DNA of 64,000 bases from Rhexocercosporidium sp. MPI-PUGE-AT-0058 (lineage: Eukaryota > Ascomycota > Leotiomycetes > Helotiales). Below are positions 1 to 11,722 of the stretch, in pieces (the stretch's first letter is position 1; every line of letters begins with the position of its first letter). Both the position numbers and the translations under genes were made by a program. The notes below the pieces were generated by a model. It had not been told where the DNA came from and ran no database searches. It worked only from the letters and a program-made list of their open reading frames with translations. The stretch is from assembly GCA_020746875.1 (NCBI GenBank), contig JAGTJL010000010.1, forward strand, positions 310,001 to 374,000, written 5' to 3'.

Positions 1-1046
1 CCCAATCCCGTCATCTTCGGCCGATTATTTGATCCGACGCCCTCCTAGCCAGAAGAGGAATTTCTCCAAAATGGACGGACTGACCCTGAGACATCAAAAC
101 AGGGTCTACAATACTACAAGTCGCAGCTCGCTCCTTCAGGCCCGGTTTGCATTTACAAGGGCTCACAGAGCGACGAGGATGAGTCCGATTCAGGCTATGA
201 CAACATGTTCAATCTGAGCAATGGAATTTCTACCGATCGAGATCGGCGCAGTGATACTCTTGCACTTCTTTGGGATTGGTACCAAAACTCGCGAGGCTGT
301 TGCTGGAGGACAGGCTGAAATTTCTGCAACATGCGGCTCCCGGATGAAGGAAAGAAGGTAAAGATCAATTTGTGGAGTCCAAAGAACTGCTTTGTCGAAG
401 GCATTGGATAGGAAACAGGAGGGATTGTTTCCAAATCCACTAGATCGAAGGTTCCCGATTATCTATTCGATCTGCTTGTCCAGTCTACAGTTGTGTGTAA
501 AGGCTTGAGTGATAAATGGGATGCTCATATCACGTCTCATATTCGTGATTAGAGGAGAGGTACAGGTTAGAACAGGATTTAATGATTACGACGACGACCT
601 GTTGAGGAGTGATCAAGAAACTGTCGTGAGGTGGAGCCGCTGATGACCACGAAAGCCAAAAAAGATTCATGTCGGATCTAAGATGAGGATGTCTAATAGA
701 ATGGCCGGCGATTGGAAGGTGCTGCAATGAAAATACGTCCTGGAAGAACACGTCACCACGTAGTGCTATTTGTACTGAAGAGGTTCACATCAAGTTCTTT
801 GAATCTCTACGACCTGAGTGTGCAGACAATCAATCTTCGTTCATTTGTCGACATAAGTCGAAAGACTGCGAGTTCCGGCAATATATTAACTTCGTCTTAT
901 GATATTTGTCAGCTATATGTACCTAATCAAGGATATAGGAGCCACAAAACCCCTAGTTCTCAATTGGTAAACCAAGTACCAATCATGAGATCTTTGATTT
1001 CCTGGACTTTCATACTTTTTGATTTATATTTACAGTAGATCGAGTC
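1..1046 (+). pseudogene. possible decayed coding stretches at window edge
   Basis: Two stretches read like protein rather than random sequence. In frame 1, bases 1-318 read through one TAG at 46-48 and end at TGA 316-318, with an acidic segment near 165-200. In frame 3, about 690-902 is Cys-rich and ends at TGA 900-902. Frame changes and stops separate them, and no start or intron arrangement joins them. They could be remnants of one gene that begins left of the window, or chance open frames. I do not recognise a family. Confidence 0.25.
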
Positions 1047-1049
1047 TCA

Positions 1050-2862
1050 GCGTTGGTGATGTGTTGTATGCAATTCACTCCCAACCGGCTCCGTAGTAGG
1101 CATCTCGTATATCGGCCGACTCTCCAGCTCATGCCCTATGAGAGAAGTCCCCGCAATCTCAGACATTCTCTGTTGCTTCTGAGCTTTGTCATAGGCAGGC
1201 AATTCGCTCAGAACAGATTCTACGCCAGTGCTGAGTTCCATCTTGTCATGGTAGTGGTCAGCTGTTGCTACTACATGGAAATCTGGATCGGAGGAAGCGA
1301 CTAGCTCGGCGCGCTTCTTGGCGTGTTTGGGATTGTAAACAAACCAATATGCGAGTGCAAGGGCGAGGAGGAATGCAATACCTCCTACTACACCTCCCAC
1401 AATGGCACCAATGGGTGTAATTTTTGGTTTGTGGATGATCGTTATGGTGTCGTTGAAGTCGGGAGGGTGGATCGCAACGATGTTCTCCGTGAAGGTTGAT
1501 GGCCAAGCACAGGGAGCGACAGTAAATTCCGAACGGTCGTAATCTGCGATCAAATATGCTTCTTGTAGAACACTCTACCGAGGGTGTATTGCGTGTCATT
1601 AGCTGCTCGCTTTAGAGGGAAGTAAGCGGTGGAGTTCGTTCCGTTGGAGAGGACGGGAAATGACGCTGTGAGATCGAAAGCTGCATATGGAAGGACTATA
1701 TCCAGTGTTTCGCCGGCAGTATTGGCGATCATGAATGTAATCATGGGGTTTGTGCTGGTGAGCGTAGCGTGCGCGGTTTCATTCAGGGTGTATATCTCGT
1801 CAGTGGCATTCCATACCAGACCAAATGCTGATTCGAACTTGGCGCATGCGTCTAGAGGAAGGTAGATATAGGGAATCGTGGAGTCTATGTACATCGAAAT
1901 ACTTTGGGACACTAGGGTCGTAGAGGATGTGACTGTCGATACGCCAGTCGGCATGTATGTGATGCTTCTGAGGTCAGCGATAAACCTTCGGGAAACATCG
2001 TTGTAGAATGGAAATGTGACGTTCTTGGAGTCGAATCGAGAAGAGTCGTAGCCTCCGAGAGTCAGACTTCCTTGCACTTTATTGTATCTTGAATATTGTT
2101 AGAATGTTGTTGCGCATTTTCTAAGTGACATACGATACGCGGCTCCTGCTGTATATCCCCAGGATGTGCTCGGTATCATGGATTGGTTTTTTAATGTCCA
2201 TAGATAGCTCGTCTGTGGAACGCATTGGAGATTAGTGAAAAGTTTCGCAGGATTAGAGCCTATTGAAAAGCTGACCTGGGGATCATTTAGTGTGGTGAAG
2301 TTGCTGGGTGAAGGATCAAGCCCTAGATGTCCGAGCCAAAAATCTGGAGCTGCCAAACCGGCGACGATTTGTTTTGAGAGACTTGGGCCTCCACTGTGAG
2401 GATAACCTAGAGTCACTGTGTCATACCCGAACTGCCCATTACCAGTATAGCCAAGATTCCTCTCCAGATCTAATTCGAAAAGGGAAATGTTGGCCCAGGA
2501 TGACGAGTTGTCAACACTGAAAATCCCGCCTCGATTGAAGGCACAATTACTTCCATAACTCGCTGGACATCCAGGACCCAGTACGACCCAAGTCTCGTAG
2601 CCTGCAGTGCTCACGATGACTCTTGAGACTTGGGCTGGTGTACCGACGCTGACAACAAAAGTCGACCATTCTCCTGCGCCGTCACGATCCCTAGAACCGC
2701 AAGTAAGATCGCCGCTATCGTAAGATGGCAGGAGGAACTCTTACCATGCTTGACTTGTAGAGACAGAAATGGGTGTCGGGGCTATAGAAGAAGAAGTCGA
2801 AGAAGCGGAGGTTATGTTATCCTGAGAAAGGATTTGGAGCGCAAGAAACAATGTTGAGATGT
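1050..2862 (-). pseudogene. membrane-anchored aspartic-peptidase-like protein, frameshifted
   Basis: Resembles the fungal A1-family-like proteins with a pepsin fold, one membrane span and a cytoplasmic tail. Exon 1 (about 2745-2862) encodes a hydrophobic leader; intron 2691-2744; exon 2 2139-2690; intron 2090-2138; exon 3 1050-2089. Both splices keep frame and join family-typical text (SQAW|DRDGAGEWSTF and AGA|AYNKVQGSLTLGGYD). The first catalytic motif (DTG in active enzymes) is replaced by STAG and the second reads DST, so peptidase activity is doubtful. One span (about 20 hydrophobic residues near 1340-1400) precedes a tail of about 100 residues. Two breaks are visible. Near 1561-1566 the frame slips by one base: GRVFYKKHI-stop in one frame, EAYLIADYDRSEF in the next. 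Exon 1 has no in-frame ATG after an upstream TAG. The breaks may be real decay or sequence errors. Confidence 0.7.
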
Positions 2863-2869
2863 GGGAAGC

Positions 2870-3797
2870 ACTTTCAGGCTAGTATGACGAATGACAAGAT
2901 AAAATGATTGTTCAAGTCAGAGAAGGTTTGGCAGGGCCATAGCGATGGCTTAGATGGGCGGGTAGGACAACACTGGCTGTCGCGTTTCGTCCCGTGGGGC
3001 GTCTGCAGAGCCTGGCAGGTGCAAAATATGGCTGGATGCGGCTGAGAATAAGTCTCATGTAGCAAGGATACTCGATGAGGTAGACTGCTTCTAGATCGGC
3101 AAGCTGAGCAGCCTTCATCTCTCCTTGTCCTCAAGGAGAGGTCCTTTGACACCGAGCCTTACCTTTTTCAACCTCACCGACCCTGTTTTGTTGTAGCTCA
3201 AAACGAGCATTCGGCTCCCGAGACGACTCCCACAGGATATCAAGGGCCTTGTGGAATCCTTCATGCTTGAGAGGTTGATTGAAAGTGTTGTGTAAGTCCT
3301 ATGACTTTGCCAGTGAAGTAAATGATGATGTGGCGAGCGCCCCGAGGCTCAAACAAGCTTCAGGGCTCTATCAGTAGGCGGGAAGCTGCATGAGGACTGT
3401 CCAATAAACACCTCTGCCAAGCATGGCTTCCAATGCCCGTCTTGCATCTCGACTACTTTCCTGCTTCACCACGCGATAACCATCGTCGATTGGTTCCACC
3501 ACCGTCAGTCGGCGTTCGAAAAGTACAGTGCAAACAGAAAATGGCCAGATTTGCCGCTCTATCTAAAGATAGTCTCTAGAAATAGGCTAACGATCATTTC
3601 TCCTATGTAAGAACTGTCGCAATTGGCTTGAGAAGTTAGCAGGGAGTACGGCTTGCAGGTTGTAGCCACCTGTGAAATAGGAAACCGACAAATGCGGCGG
3701 CCTGAGAGTCGATATAACTATTATCTCAAATTCTCGTTTCTATAATCGCCACTATCCCCATCTGTCCGTTCATCAAGTTACCATCTTTTCCTTCAGT
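2870..3797. other. intergenic, no gene seen
   Basis: About 0.9 kb between two divergent genes. Short open frames here have no family-like sequence, no plausible splice structure and no leader. It presumably holds both promoters. Confidence 0.5.
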
Positions 3798-5646
3798 ATG
3801 CGGATTCAATCTGGCCTCAAGTTGTTTCTTATTCTGATCGCAAGAGTCTCATGTGCAAAGCAGCAAGTCCCCAGAGGTATGAATCTTCAGTGATGGAGCC
3901 GCAACCAGGGGCTGAATGTCATAACAGCTACCTTGAAAAGCCTCAATTTAAATACTACAGCATATTCTAGTACTCCAATACCCACATGCTGCTATATCGG
4001 CAGTAACTCTGTTACTAAAATTCAATGGTACTCGTCGAGCTTGGAAATTACCGTTGCTACAATATCTACCAGTACGTTTTGCTCCTTTCTTGATCCTTGA
4101 CACGAGGCTGCAAGTTCAAACTCAATCCAAGATTTTCACATTCCTGAATGCCTATACTGATATTCTATAGTTGTGTACCAGTATGATAACACCGCGGTCA
4201 CGAGCTACATTACGATTATGGCCGACAACTCGCAATCACTGCCGACAGGATCTTTTAACTTCGAAAGTGTCAGTGGTCTGCCCACAACTATACTTGATAA
4301 ATATATGGACCCGTATCTACCATTTACCACACTCGTCTATGGGACAGAATACACTGATCTATATGGTGTGGTCTATACATCTCCTACTCCAGTTTGGAGC
4401 TACAGCTATAAGCTCTATAGCACCTTTGATGCAACAAGTACCGGAACACACTACGCTTGTCCGACTCCCGATTTAGTTCCCGATGGTATAATGATTGATA
4501 TTTATCCTTCAGGTAGACTACACATTCGATTCGGTCGTGCTTTGACTACATCTAGGCTCATGTATTGGCAGGCTTCTTCTTCACTGATGACGACCCCGTT
4601 CTCAATCGTAACTACACAGGGGAAATATCCGGTGCCTTGCCTTCCCAGATTCGTGAATGGATGGTTTCACACGTCCCACCAAACGACGACACTCTATATT
4701 CAAATATAGCACAATGCACAATGGGCTATGGAGATGGCGTACCTGTTGCCCATGTACCTGTCAACGAACTCACCGTAACCGCTGAGACAACCGTGACAGT
4801 AAAGGGAACCCTGAGTGGACAATCGAAACCCCCAGAATCAGAGCTGCAGACTACAGCAGCAGCCAAGACCGCCGACACAGTTGTAGAGCCACATCCTACC
4901 TCTGTGTCTGCGACACCTGATGTAGTCATACAGCCAACCGCCGCTCCTACTCATACGACGTCTGAAGAATATACCAAACCTGTTCTCCCACCCAGTGAAA
5001 GTGCCCAAGCTCCAGCACCAACTTCATCGATTAAAGAACCAAATGCCCCAGTTCCCACAACCGCACCCGATACCGAGTCACCAGCACCCGGTCTCTCCCC
5101 GATTGCCATCTTATCCCCTCCTACATCGCCCACGGGAGCCCTCGTACTCTCAATCGGGGGATCAACACTCACTCCAGGAGGAACTGCCGTTCTCCAGTGA
5201 CGTACATCCTCCCCAGCTCCGGATCAGCAGTTATCGTCAACGGACCTACACAGACATTTGAAGCAACACCACCCTCACTTACAACACCAGTCCTAGTCAT
5301 CGGTTCCTCGACCCTGACTCTGAACTCAGATTCTGCATATGTGTTTGGAACCCAGACTCTCACACTTGACGGAGCTGTGACGGCAAGCGGAGGAGAGGTA
5401 CTGAGTCTTGAGACTGGTGGAGCGAGTGTGGTGGTGGTGAGTAGATCTATCACAAGTACGGAGGGACTGGGAGGTATAATTAATAGTATTGGGGGGTTTG
5501 CTGGGACGGAGACTGCGAGCGGTGGGGCGTCGCCGAGTGGACCGATTCAGATTACGAGTTCTGGTGCTCGGGCAGAGAGGTGTGGGCGATTTGAGACGTT
5601 GGTGGGCTTATGGATGGGTATAGTAGTCGGCGTGATGATGGTGTGA
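3798..5646 (+). pseudogene. secreted Ser/Thr-rich GPI-type surface protein, frameshifted
   Basis: Exons are 3798-3876, 3928-4071, 4171-4512 and 4572-5646, all splices in phase. The N-terminus is a signal peptide (MRIQSGLKLFLILIARVSCA). A Tyr-rich globular part of about 200 residues follows, then a Ser/Thr/Pro-rich region from about 4740. The C-terminus ends in a hydrophobic tail (LVGLWMGIVVGVMMV) of the kind replaced by a GPI anchor. Near 5198 the frame closes with TGA, while one base back it stays open to 5646 with the same composition (VTYILPSSGSAVIVNG). A one-base deletion explains this; the only possible intron would be about 34 nt or less. The last part has modules of the form VIGSSTLTL that recur in the large protein at 34704-38884. 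Without the restored frame the GPI tail is lost. Function unknown; a wall or adhesion role is inferred. Confidence 0.65.
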
Positions 5647-7931
5647 TGATTGTGATGATCATGTTGATGAGAAATGAAGGGGTTTTATTGGCTGAAGAAT
5701 GAGTTAGAAAAGAACCAAATGTTCCCAATAATAGCCACATTCGTTCAAAACTGTGCAGATCATTATTAAAATCATTGTTCCGACCACATAGTGTAACACG
5801 AAATGATTTTGACACGCAAAAGGGTTTTTAACTAGCTACAGCTCCAGCGGGGTAAACAAAGCAAGCCCCTGAATTAGGCGAGTGAAGAAACAACTGACCC
5901 ACCTTTCCCACTTCCCTTCCTAGTCCCTATTTTTGACTTACTTATGCGAACAAAAACCAACAGATATGTTATTAAATCGCACTAAGCTATATCCATTAAT
6001 TGGTTCACAGTCCCTGAATAAATGCTTATTGAACTTGGGGTACTATATGAAACCCGTTTGAGCTAGAACTGAAGCGGCTTCAGACCTGTTGTTACGCTTC
6101 TTTGCTAGCAGATTGCTCAGGTAGAACGGGTTCAGAAAAAGGTAGGGACTAGCTCTTGAGTAGCTTTTGAGACTTTGAGATTCATTCCTGAGTTGAAGTA
6201 ACTGTTACATTTTTAGCCAAGCCCATCGCGGAGGCTAGTTCAGGACGCCCTACGATCGCACCTGAAAGCTAGTCCGACCAGGGAAATCTATCTAGAAGGA
6301 GAATGCAGTCCCTAGTAACAGTTGTTTCCTAACATGCCCAAATCTGCTCGCAAGCTGTGATAAACACGCAAAATGACAGTGCTGGCTCTGACGGCTTTAC
6401 CTGCATATCCTGCTGTGCTGCTATCCTAAGAAAACACCAGTCTGCATGCGGCTGGGGAATTGTAAAGCTCTCCAATCACACAAATTTGTGCGATGGTGTC
6501 AAAGCAGTTCCCTTTACAGTTGGCGGTGCTGAAATTTTAATGGCGAGCTGTGCGGCGAGAGAACTCCCAACTTCCGAATTGCCTGCGTAAGCTTGATATT
6601 TCTCGTTATTGCTACAATAAGGGTGGTAGTAGTCTGTGGCATAAGTTCTGGCGACAGAATAAGCAAGAAGTCAAGAATAAATGTTGAAAGCTTTGCATAT
6701 CTGTCATGAGTTTTGAACACAGAATTGAACGTTGCTGTCGGAGAGATATGTCTTAACGAGAACTGAACGGAAGCAAGTGAACTAATGAACAAGGCAATGA
6801 CTTACGAAGCAAGTTGTGATAACCTTGCCGCATATTCCTACAGTCTTCGAGATCCCATAACTCACAAAACCCTTAGAGTTGGCGACAAAGACGTTCCCTG
6901 CGCCAACGTGGGCCGTCTGTTGGAAGCAACATCAGAATAGCATGACCATACAATTCGTGCCCGTTACTCTCATTCCCAAAGTTGAAATGAAGCAACGACG
7001 CAGCCTAAAGTCTGCGGTTTTCAGTCTTCAAAACAAAAACGCTCAAAAGATGATAAAAGATTCAGAGTCAAGGTCGATTGAATGGACAGGCAACTAAATA
7101 CATAGTAGTTGTCACTGGACAACGAGGACATACGAAAGACCTAGGCAGTGGTAGAATCGCTTCAGCTTTGCTGATGAATGCACACACACCATATATCTGT
7201 CCTCACTTTTTGTTTCCCTACGGATGTTGAAACATGACTGGAATCTGTTGGTGACATGGTAGTTCAGTCTCGAGTTAGAAAGGCCAACACAATTAGATAA
7301 CCTACCTGCCTTGATGTTAATTTAATTTCAAACCAGAAAGTGCACTGCGAATACAAATGCTCGGATGGAGAGTGGTCTTATGTTGCCTGATCTGGTGTTG
7401 CTGTTTGTGCCTTCAAGACGCGCGTTGAAAGAGAAAGCAGCTCGCATGGAAGCGCCCTGCTTTCCTTCTCCCGCCTTCGACGTGGCTGAGTTTTGATGAT
7501 GAGTGAAAGTGGGTTTGGAGGCTGGAGCGACATCTCTTGGCGCACCCTTCCCTTCCCGTCGGGTTACGTAGCGCCAGCTCGCATGGGAACAGGCACTGAC
7601 TGACTGACTGCACTTCGAGCATCAAAGCTCCGCTCCTCCACTACTGTCATACTTTACTCTACCACTCATTGTTCCGTGAATGGCATTTGCCGCTCTCTGG
7701 CTCCCTATCGTCGACTCACTCATTGTGCAACAGGGACCTCATCGCCTGCGACTCACATCGAAGCCAGCCTTCATTCCACGTCCCAATGCGCTCAGGCAGT
7801 GCCACACGAGGCCAATTTCCCACACGACCGACCACTTCTAGTTTCGAAACCACTCCACAAACAGACCGATAGAGCTTGAGGGCGGAACATACGCGGAACA
7901 CTCGGGATCAAGACCACTCTAAGCAGCGAAG
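5647..7931. other. intergenic, no gene seen
   Basis: About 2.3 kb. Only short unrelated open frames. The last 400 bases upstream of LAS17 are pyrimidine-rich with a short tgac tandem run near 7598-7611 and fit a promoter and 5' leader. Confidence 0.5.
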
Positions 7932-9999
7932 ATGCCTTCAATTCTGACTGACGACGATAAAGAGACAGTCAAGCGACAGGTTCCAAAGGCTACGAATAAG
8001 ATACAGGCGGTGGCCGTTGCCAGACTCTACATTGCCTATCCCAACCGGAACAAATGGACGTACACCGGACTCCAAGGGGCGGCGGTCCTGGCGAACGATC
8101 TGGTGGGCAATACATACTGGTTGAAGCTTGTTGATGTATCGGTTCGTCAGCCCAGTTCCGAATTCAGAATTACGGATGTCACAGGTCGAGACAGCATGTA
8201 CTAACTAACAACTTGTAGCCATTAAATCGAGGGGTCATATGGGATCAGGAGATCTACGATACTTGGTCCTACAACCAGGACAGGACGTTCTTCCATACAT
8301 TCGAAACCGAGGACTGCTTAGCTGGACTATCCTTTGTGGACGAAAAAGAAGCAAAGCAGTTTCTCAAGAAGATGAATGATCGAGAGAAGAATGCCAGCAA
8401 GATGACAAAATCGAATCCATTTGGGGGAGGCGGACAACAGCAACAGAGGCATGGCTTACTCGGGGGCTTATTTGGTGGACATAGGCATTCATCTGCTCCC
8501 TCAATACAACCTACCCCTCCAGACTCGCCGAGTTATACACTCCCACCAGCGCAGAACCACCGAATGTCAGGCGGCAGCTTTAGTGGGGGCAAGCCACAAT
8601 CTCAATTCGCCTCGCTGGATGCGATTGATCCTAATTGGAGGGAGACCTGGGGCGATGATTTGAAACAAATGGGGATTACAGATGATTTGATTCGGGACAA
8701 TCAGGACTTCATTGCAGATTATATTCGGCAGCAGCAAGCGGCACAAAACGTTTCCTCTGCGGCGAATGGAGTAGAGAACCAGAGAAACAGAGCACCTCCA
8801 CCGCCACCTCCACCAGCAGCTCCGTCGCGTACACGGTCTGAAAGCCCACAGAGCGTCTCTTCGGGACGTGGGAGGGGAGCTCCACCAGCACCACCTCCAG
8901 CTAGAAGGTCAGCAGCGAAGGTTGAACCAGCTCGAGAACCTACACCACCACGAGAGCCATCACCACCAAGGGGACCTCCTCCTCCTAGATTTGCAGCACC
9001 ACCTCCCCTGGCAGATGCTGGGAAGTTTGCCCATGTCACTACCAAACCACAACGAGGTCATGCTCAAAGCCTCTCCAACCCAGGGCCTCCTCCTCCCCCA
9101 AGACCTTCGAAGTCGCCAATTGAAGATTCGTATGAACCTGGGGAGACTGGATCGAAGTTCGGAGTACCTCCTCCCTTCATGGGCCAAAGAAAACAAGTCC
9201 CACCACCTACACCAAGCAGAGGAGCAGTCCCCCCACCACCACCTCAACGAGATATTCCGCAACGAGACTCTACCGGACATGCTCATGCTATTCCTCCAGC
9301 AAGTGTAGCTCCACCTCCTTTGCCTCCAAAGACACCCTCTGGGCCTCCGCTACCCCCTGCCTCCCCACGGCCTGTTCCTCCGCCTCCATCAAGAGACAGT
9401 GGTCCTCCCAATCTCCCGCCACTACCACAATCCCATGCACCACCGCCTCCACCTCTACCGCAATCCAACGCTCCTCCACCTCCACCATTGCCTCAATCAA
9501 ACGCTCCACCTCCACCTCCTCTCCCATCTTCAAATGCGCCTCCTCCACCTCCTTTGCCATCATCAAACGCTCCACCCCCTCCTCCAATGCCCTCCTCTGG
9601 TGGACCACCAGCTCCTCCTCCGCCACCACCAAACAGGGATTCAGGATATCAATCTGGAGTACCTACTTCTTTACCACAACCCACAGGCGATCGTGCAGAC
9701 TTAATGGCAAACATTCAGAAAGCAGGCGGTATTGGAGCGCTCAAGAAGGTTGATCGGACCCAAATCAGAGACAGAAGTCAAGCAATGGTTCCTGGATCGG
9801 ATACAGGACCCGCTGGGAGTGGATTGCCTCCGGCTGGAGCATCGGGAGGAGCTGACGGCGGGTTAGCTGGTGCATTGGCGGCTGCTTTGAATAAGAGGAA
9901 GCAGAAAGTTAGCGCAAGTGGTAAGTACATGATCACCAATCTCAAGACACAGACACTAATATTTGTCCAGATGACGAAGCGGATGATGATGATTGGTAG
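7932..9999 (+). CDS. LAS17: WASP family actin nucleation promoting factor Las17
   Basis: Activates the Arp2/3 complex at endocytic actin patches. Exons 7932-8141, 8219-9920 and 9971-9999; intron 1 has a clear CTAAC branch point just before its acceptor. Residues about 15-125 form the WH1 (EVH1) domain that binds verprolin, with WTYTGLQGAAVL and NRGVIWDQEIYD. The middle is a long Pro-rich region with many PPPPP(L/M)P runs that binds SH3 proteins and profilin. Near the C-terminus is a WH2 actin-binding segment (RADLMANIQKAGGIGALKKV). The last tiny exon encodes the acidic Arp2/3-binding tail DDEADDDDW with the conserved final Trp. Ending at 10126, as the unspliced frame would, loses that tail, so the last intron is well supported. 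No CRIB domain is seen, as usual in fungal homologues. The first donor (GTTCGT) is weak; GTATCG slightly upstream is an alternative. Confidence 0.95.
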
Positions 10000-10568
10000 C
10001 CGAATATTGATTTTGGTAGGGTATAAAGAGGCGTTGTGCCTAATGAATGAAACGTTGGCTTCACGAATCGAAGCATACTGCCCAAGAGAGAGTAGTGTAG
10101 TTAGTGTTGAATACCAAACACGTTGAACAAAAAACAGCACAAGTGAAATATGTAAATGTAACGTGTTTCTATTTTCTATGAAGTTGAAGTGTCCGAATCC
10201 GAGTTTACCATGCGGAACCCACGATGAATTCAAGGCAAGCTTCGCCAATAATGAAAAGAAGAACCAGCATGACAAGAATATTGAGAAGAAGAATAGCCTA
10301 GTCGAAAGATTGTAGCGTCTCTCCCACTACAACCCACCGCCAGTCAAGCAAAAGAAACATGCTGTCGAGGTTCTCAGGAAGTGGTCTCGGTCATGACCAC
10401 CTCCGTGAGATTGAGAGAGAAGACAGGCTTTCTTTTTTCGTCGCCGCCAAGCACCACCACCAGCACCAACAAATCCCTCCATCCCGAACCCCAACACAAG
10501 TGTAGATAGAGCCCAGTGGAGGAATCACATGCAGATACCCACCCAGAAAATGAAGCCAGCGCTCCACT
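10000..10568. other. convergent 3' regions of LAS17 and eIF1A
   Basis: About 570 bases between two convergent stops. No coding sequence beyond read-through; presumably both 3' untranslated regions and terminators. Confidence 0.5.
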
Positions 10569-11254
10569 CTAGATATCATCAACATCGACCTCCTTGCCCT
10601 TTCCATCCTCATCCTCGCTCTCACTCCTATCCTCATCGAACTCGAAATTGCAGTCTCCGTCGCCCTCTTGGCCGTAGGTATCCGTCTCGTTGATTTTTGC
10701 GCTCTCAGGGAGTTCACCGTAGGCCTTGAGCGAGCGGGCCTCGTCGGCGCTGTACTTGAGGATCACGTCGCCTTTCTCGTCTTGGTAGTCGCGGAGCGAG
10801 AGCAGGATGATGTCGCCTTGGTTGATCCAGACCTTCTTGCGTAGTTTGCCGCGGATGTGGGCGAGGCGCTTGGAGCCGTCGAAGCAGAGGGCTTCGAGGC
10901 GGCCGTTGCCGAGCATCTTGAGGACTTGGGCATATTCTGTTGGAAGAGGGGTGGGTTAGTGGGGTGTTTCTATGGAAGTTTGTTTTGAGGCGAGGTGAGG
11001 GGATAGGATGGTGGGGTAATTCGAGGAGAGATGAGAAGCCAGAGAGAGGCTGCCGCCTGTCTTGTCTTACCTTGACCCTCTTCCTTGAAGGTAAGTTCAC
11101 GCTTCTCGTTGTCGTTCTCGTTCTTTCCACGACGCCTGTTCTTTCCTCCCTATTATCCATATATCGTCAGCATCTGCCTTGTCTCTGTGCGCTGCGCCGA
11201 AGATCAGCCCAGGTCGGTGGCGCGTCTGCTTACCTTTCCCTTATTCTTCGGCAT
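10569..11254 (-). CDS. TIF11: translation initiation factor eIF1A
   Basis: Small factor that binds the 40S A site with eIF1 and promotes scanning and start-codon choice. Exons on the complement are 11234-11254, 11071-11149 and 10569-10936, giving 155 residues against about 153 in yeast. The N-terminal tail is basic ([20 protein letters not shown]), followed by the OB fold ([18 protein letters not shown], then [21 protein letters not shown]), a helical extension and an acidic C-terminal tail ending DVDDI. All three regions match the family in order. The first exon encodes only MPKNKGK, and both splices are in phase. Divergent from the gene at 11723, with which it may share a promoter region. 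Confidence 0.96.
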
Positions 11255-11722
11255 CTCGACTGATCTCTGTGGTGATCCTGGTGTATTTGATTCGGGTCCT
11301 TGGACGATGGTTTGAGTGGGTCGATGAAGTGAGCGAGGTTGTTGTGCCTTTAAGTAGTGGTGAAAGTTGCCTGCCGCTGCTTCGTTAAATACGCTGTTGT
11401 GATTTGGACTGGAGGGGCGACGGACTCAAATGTGCGTCACCTGGCTAGCTCAAGAATTCGAGCGCTTCCTTCCCGAAGCGAGCCCGACCTGGCCCTGGTC
11501 CTGGTCCTGGCATACATTTATTATTGTTGGATCTATTTGCTCCTTGTCTTGAGCAATTCTCCTCTCTTCCCTACGACAAGGCACAACAAGGCAAGGCAAG
11601 GCAAGGCACGGCAGAGAAGGATGAGATGATATAGGTGGACGAATGATGGACGCCACGAATCTATTTGCAGCTCGATAAATCACAGTCTCTACCGCATCTG
11701 TACGACATCTCGTCCTTGGACA
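11255..11722. promoter_or_regulatory. divergent intergenic region
   Basis: About 470 bases between the eIF1A start (minus) and the 11723 start (plus), so it holds both promoters by position. It has four copies of caagg at 11587-11606. No recognisable TATA element is claimed. Confidence 0.4.

Noticed and set aside
2874..3152. 92-codon minus-strand open frame before the aspartic-peptidase-like gene
   Set aside because: No signal peptide or family text, and it does not join in frame with exon 1 of that gene.
5196..5235. Possible very short intron to explain the frame change
   Set aside because: The GT...AG choices here are about 15 or 34 nt, below the 45-110 nt seen elsewhere in the window.
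8719..9632. Long Gly/Glu-rich open frames on the minus strand
   Set aside because: They are complements of the Pro-rich LAS17 exon, whose plus-strand reading has WH1, WH2 and acidic motifs.
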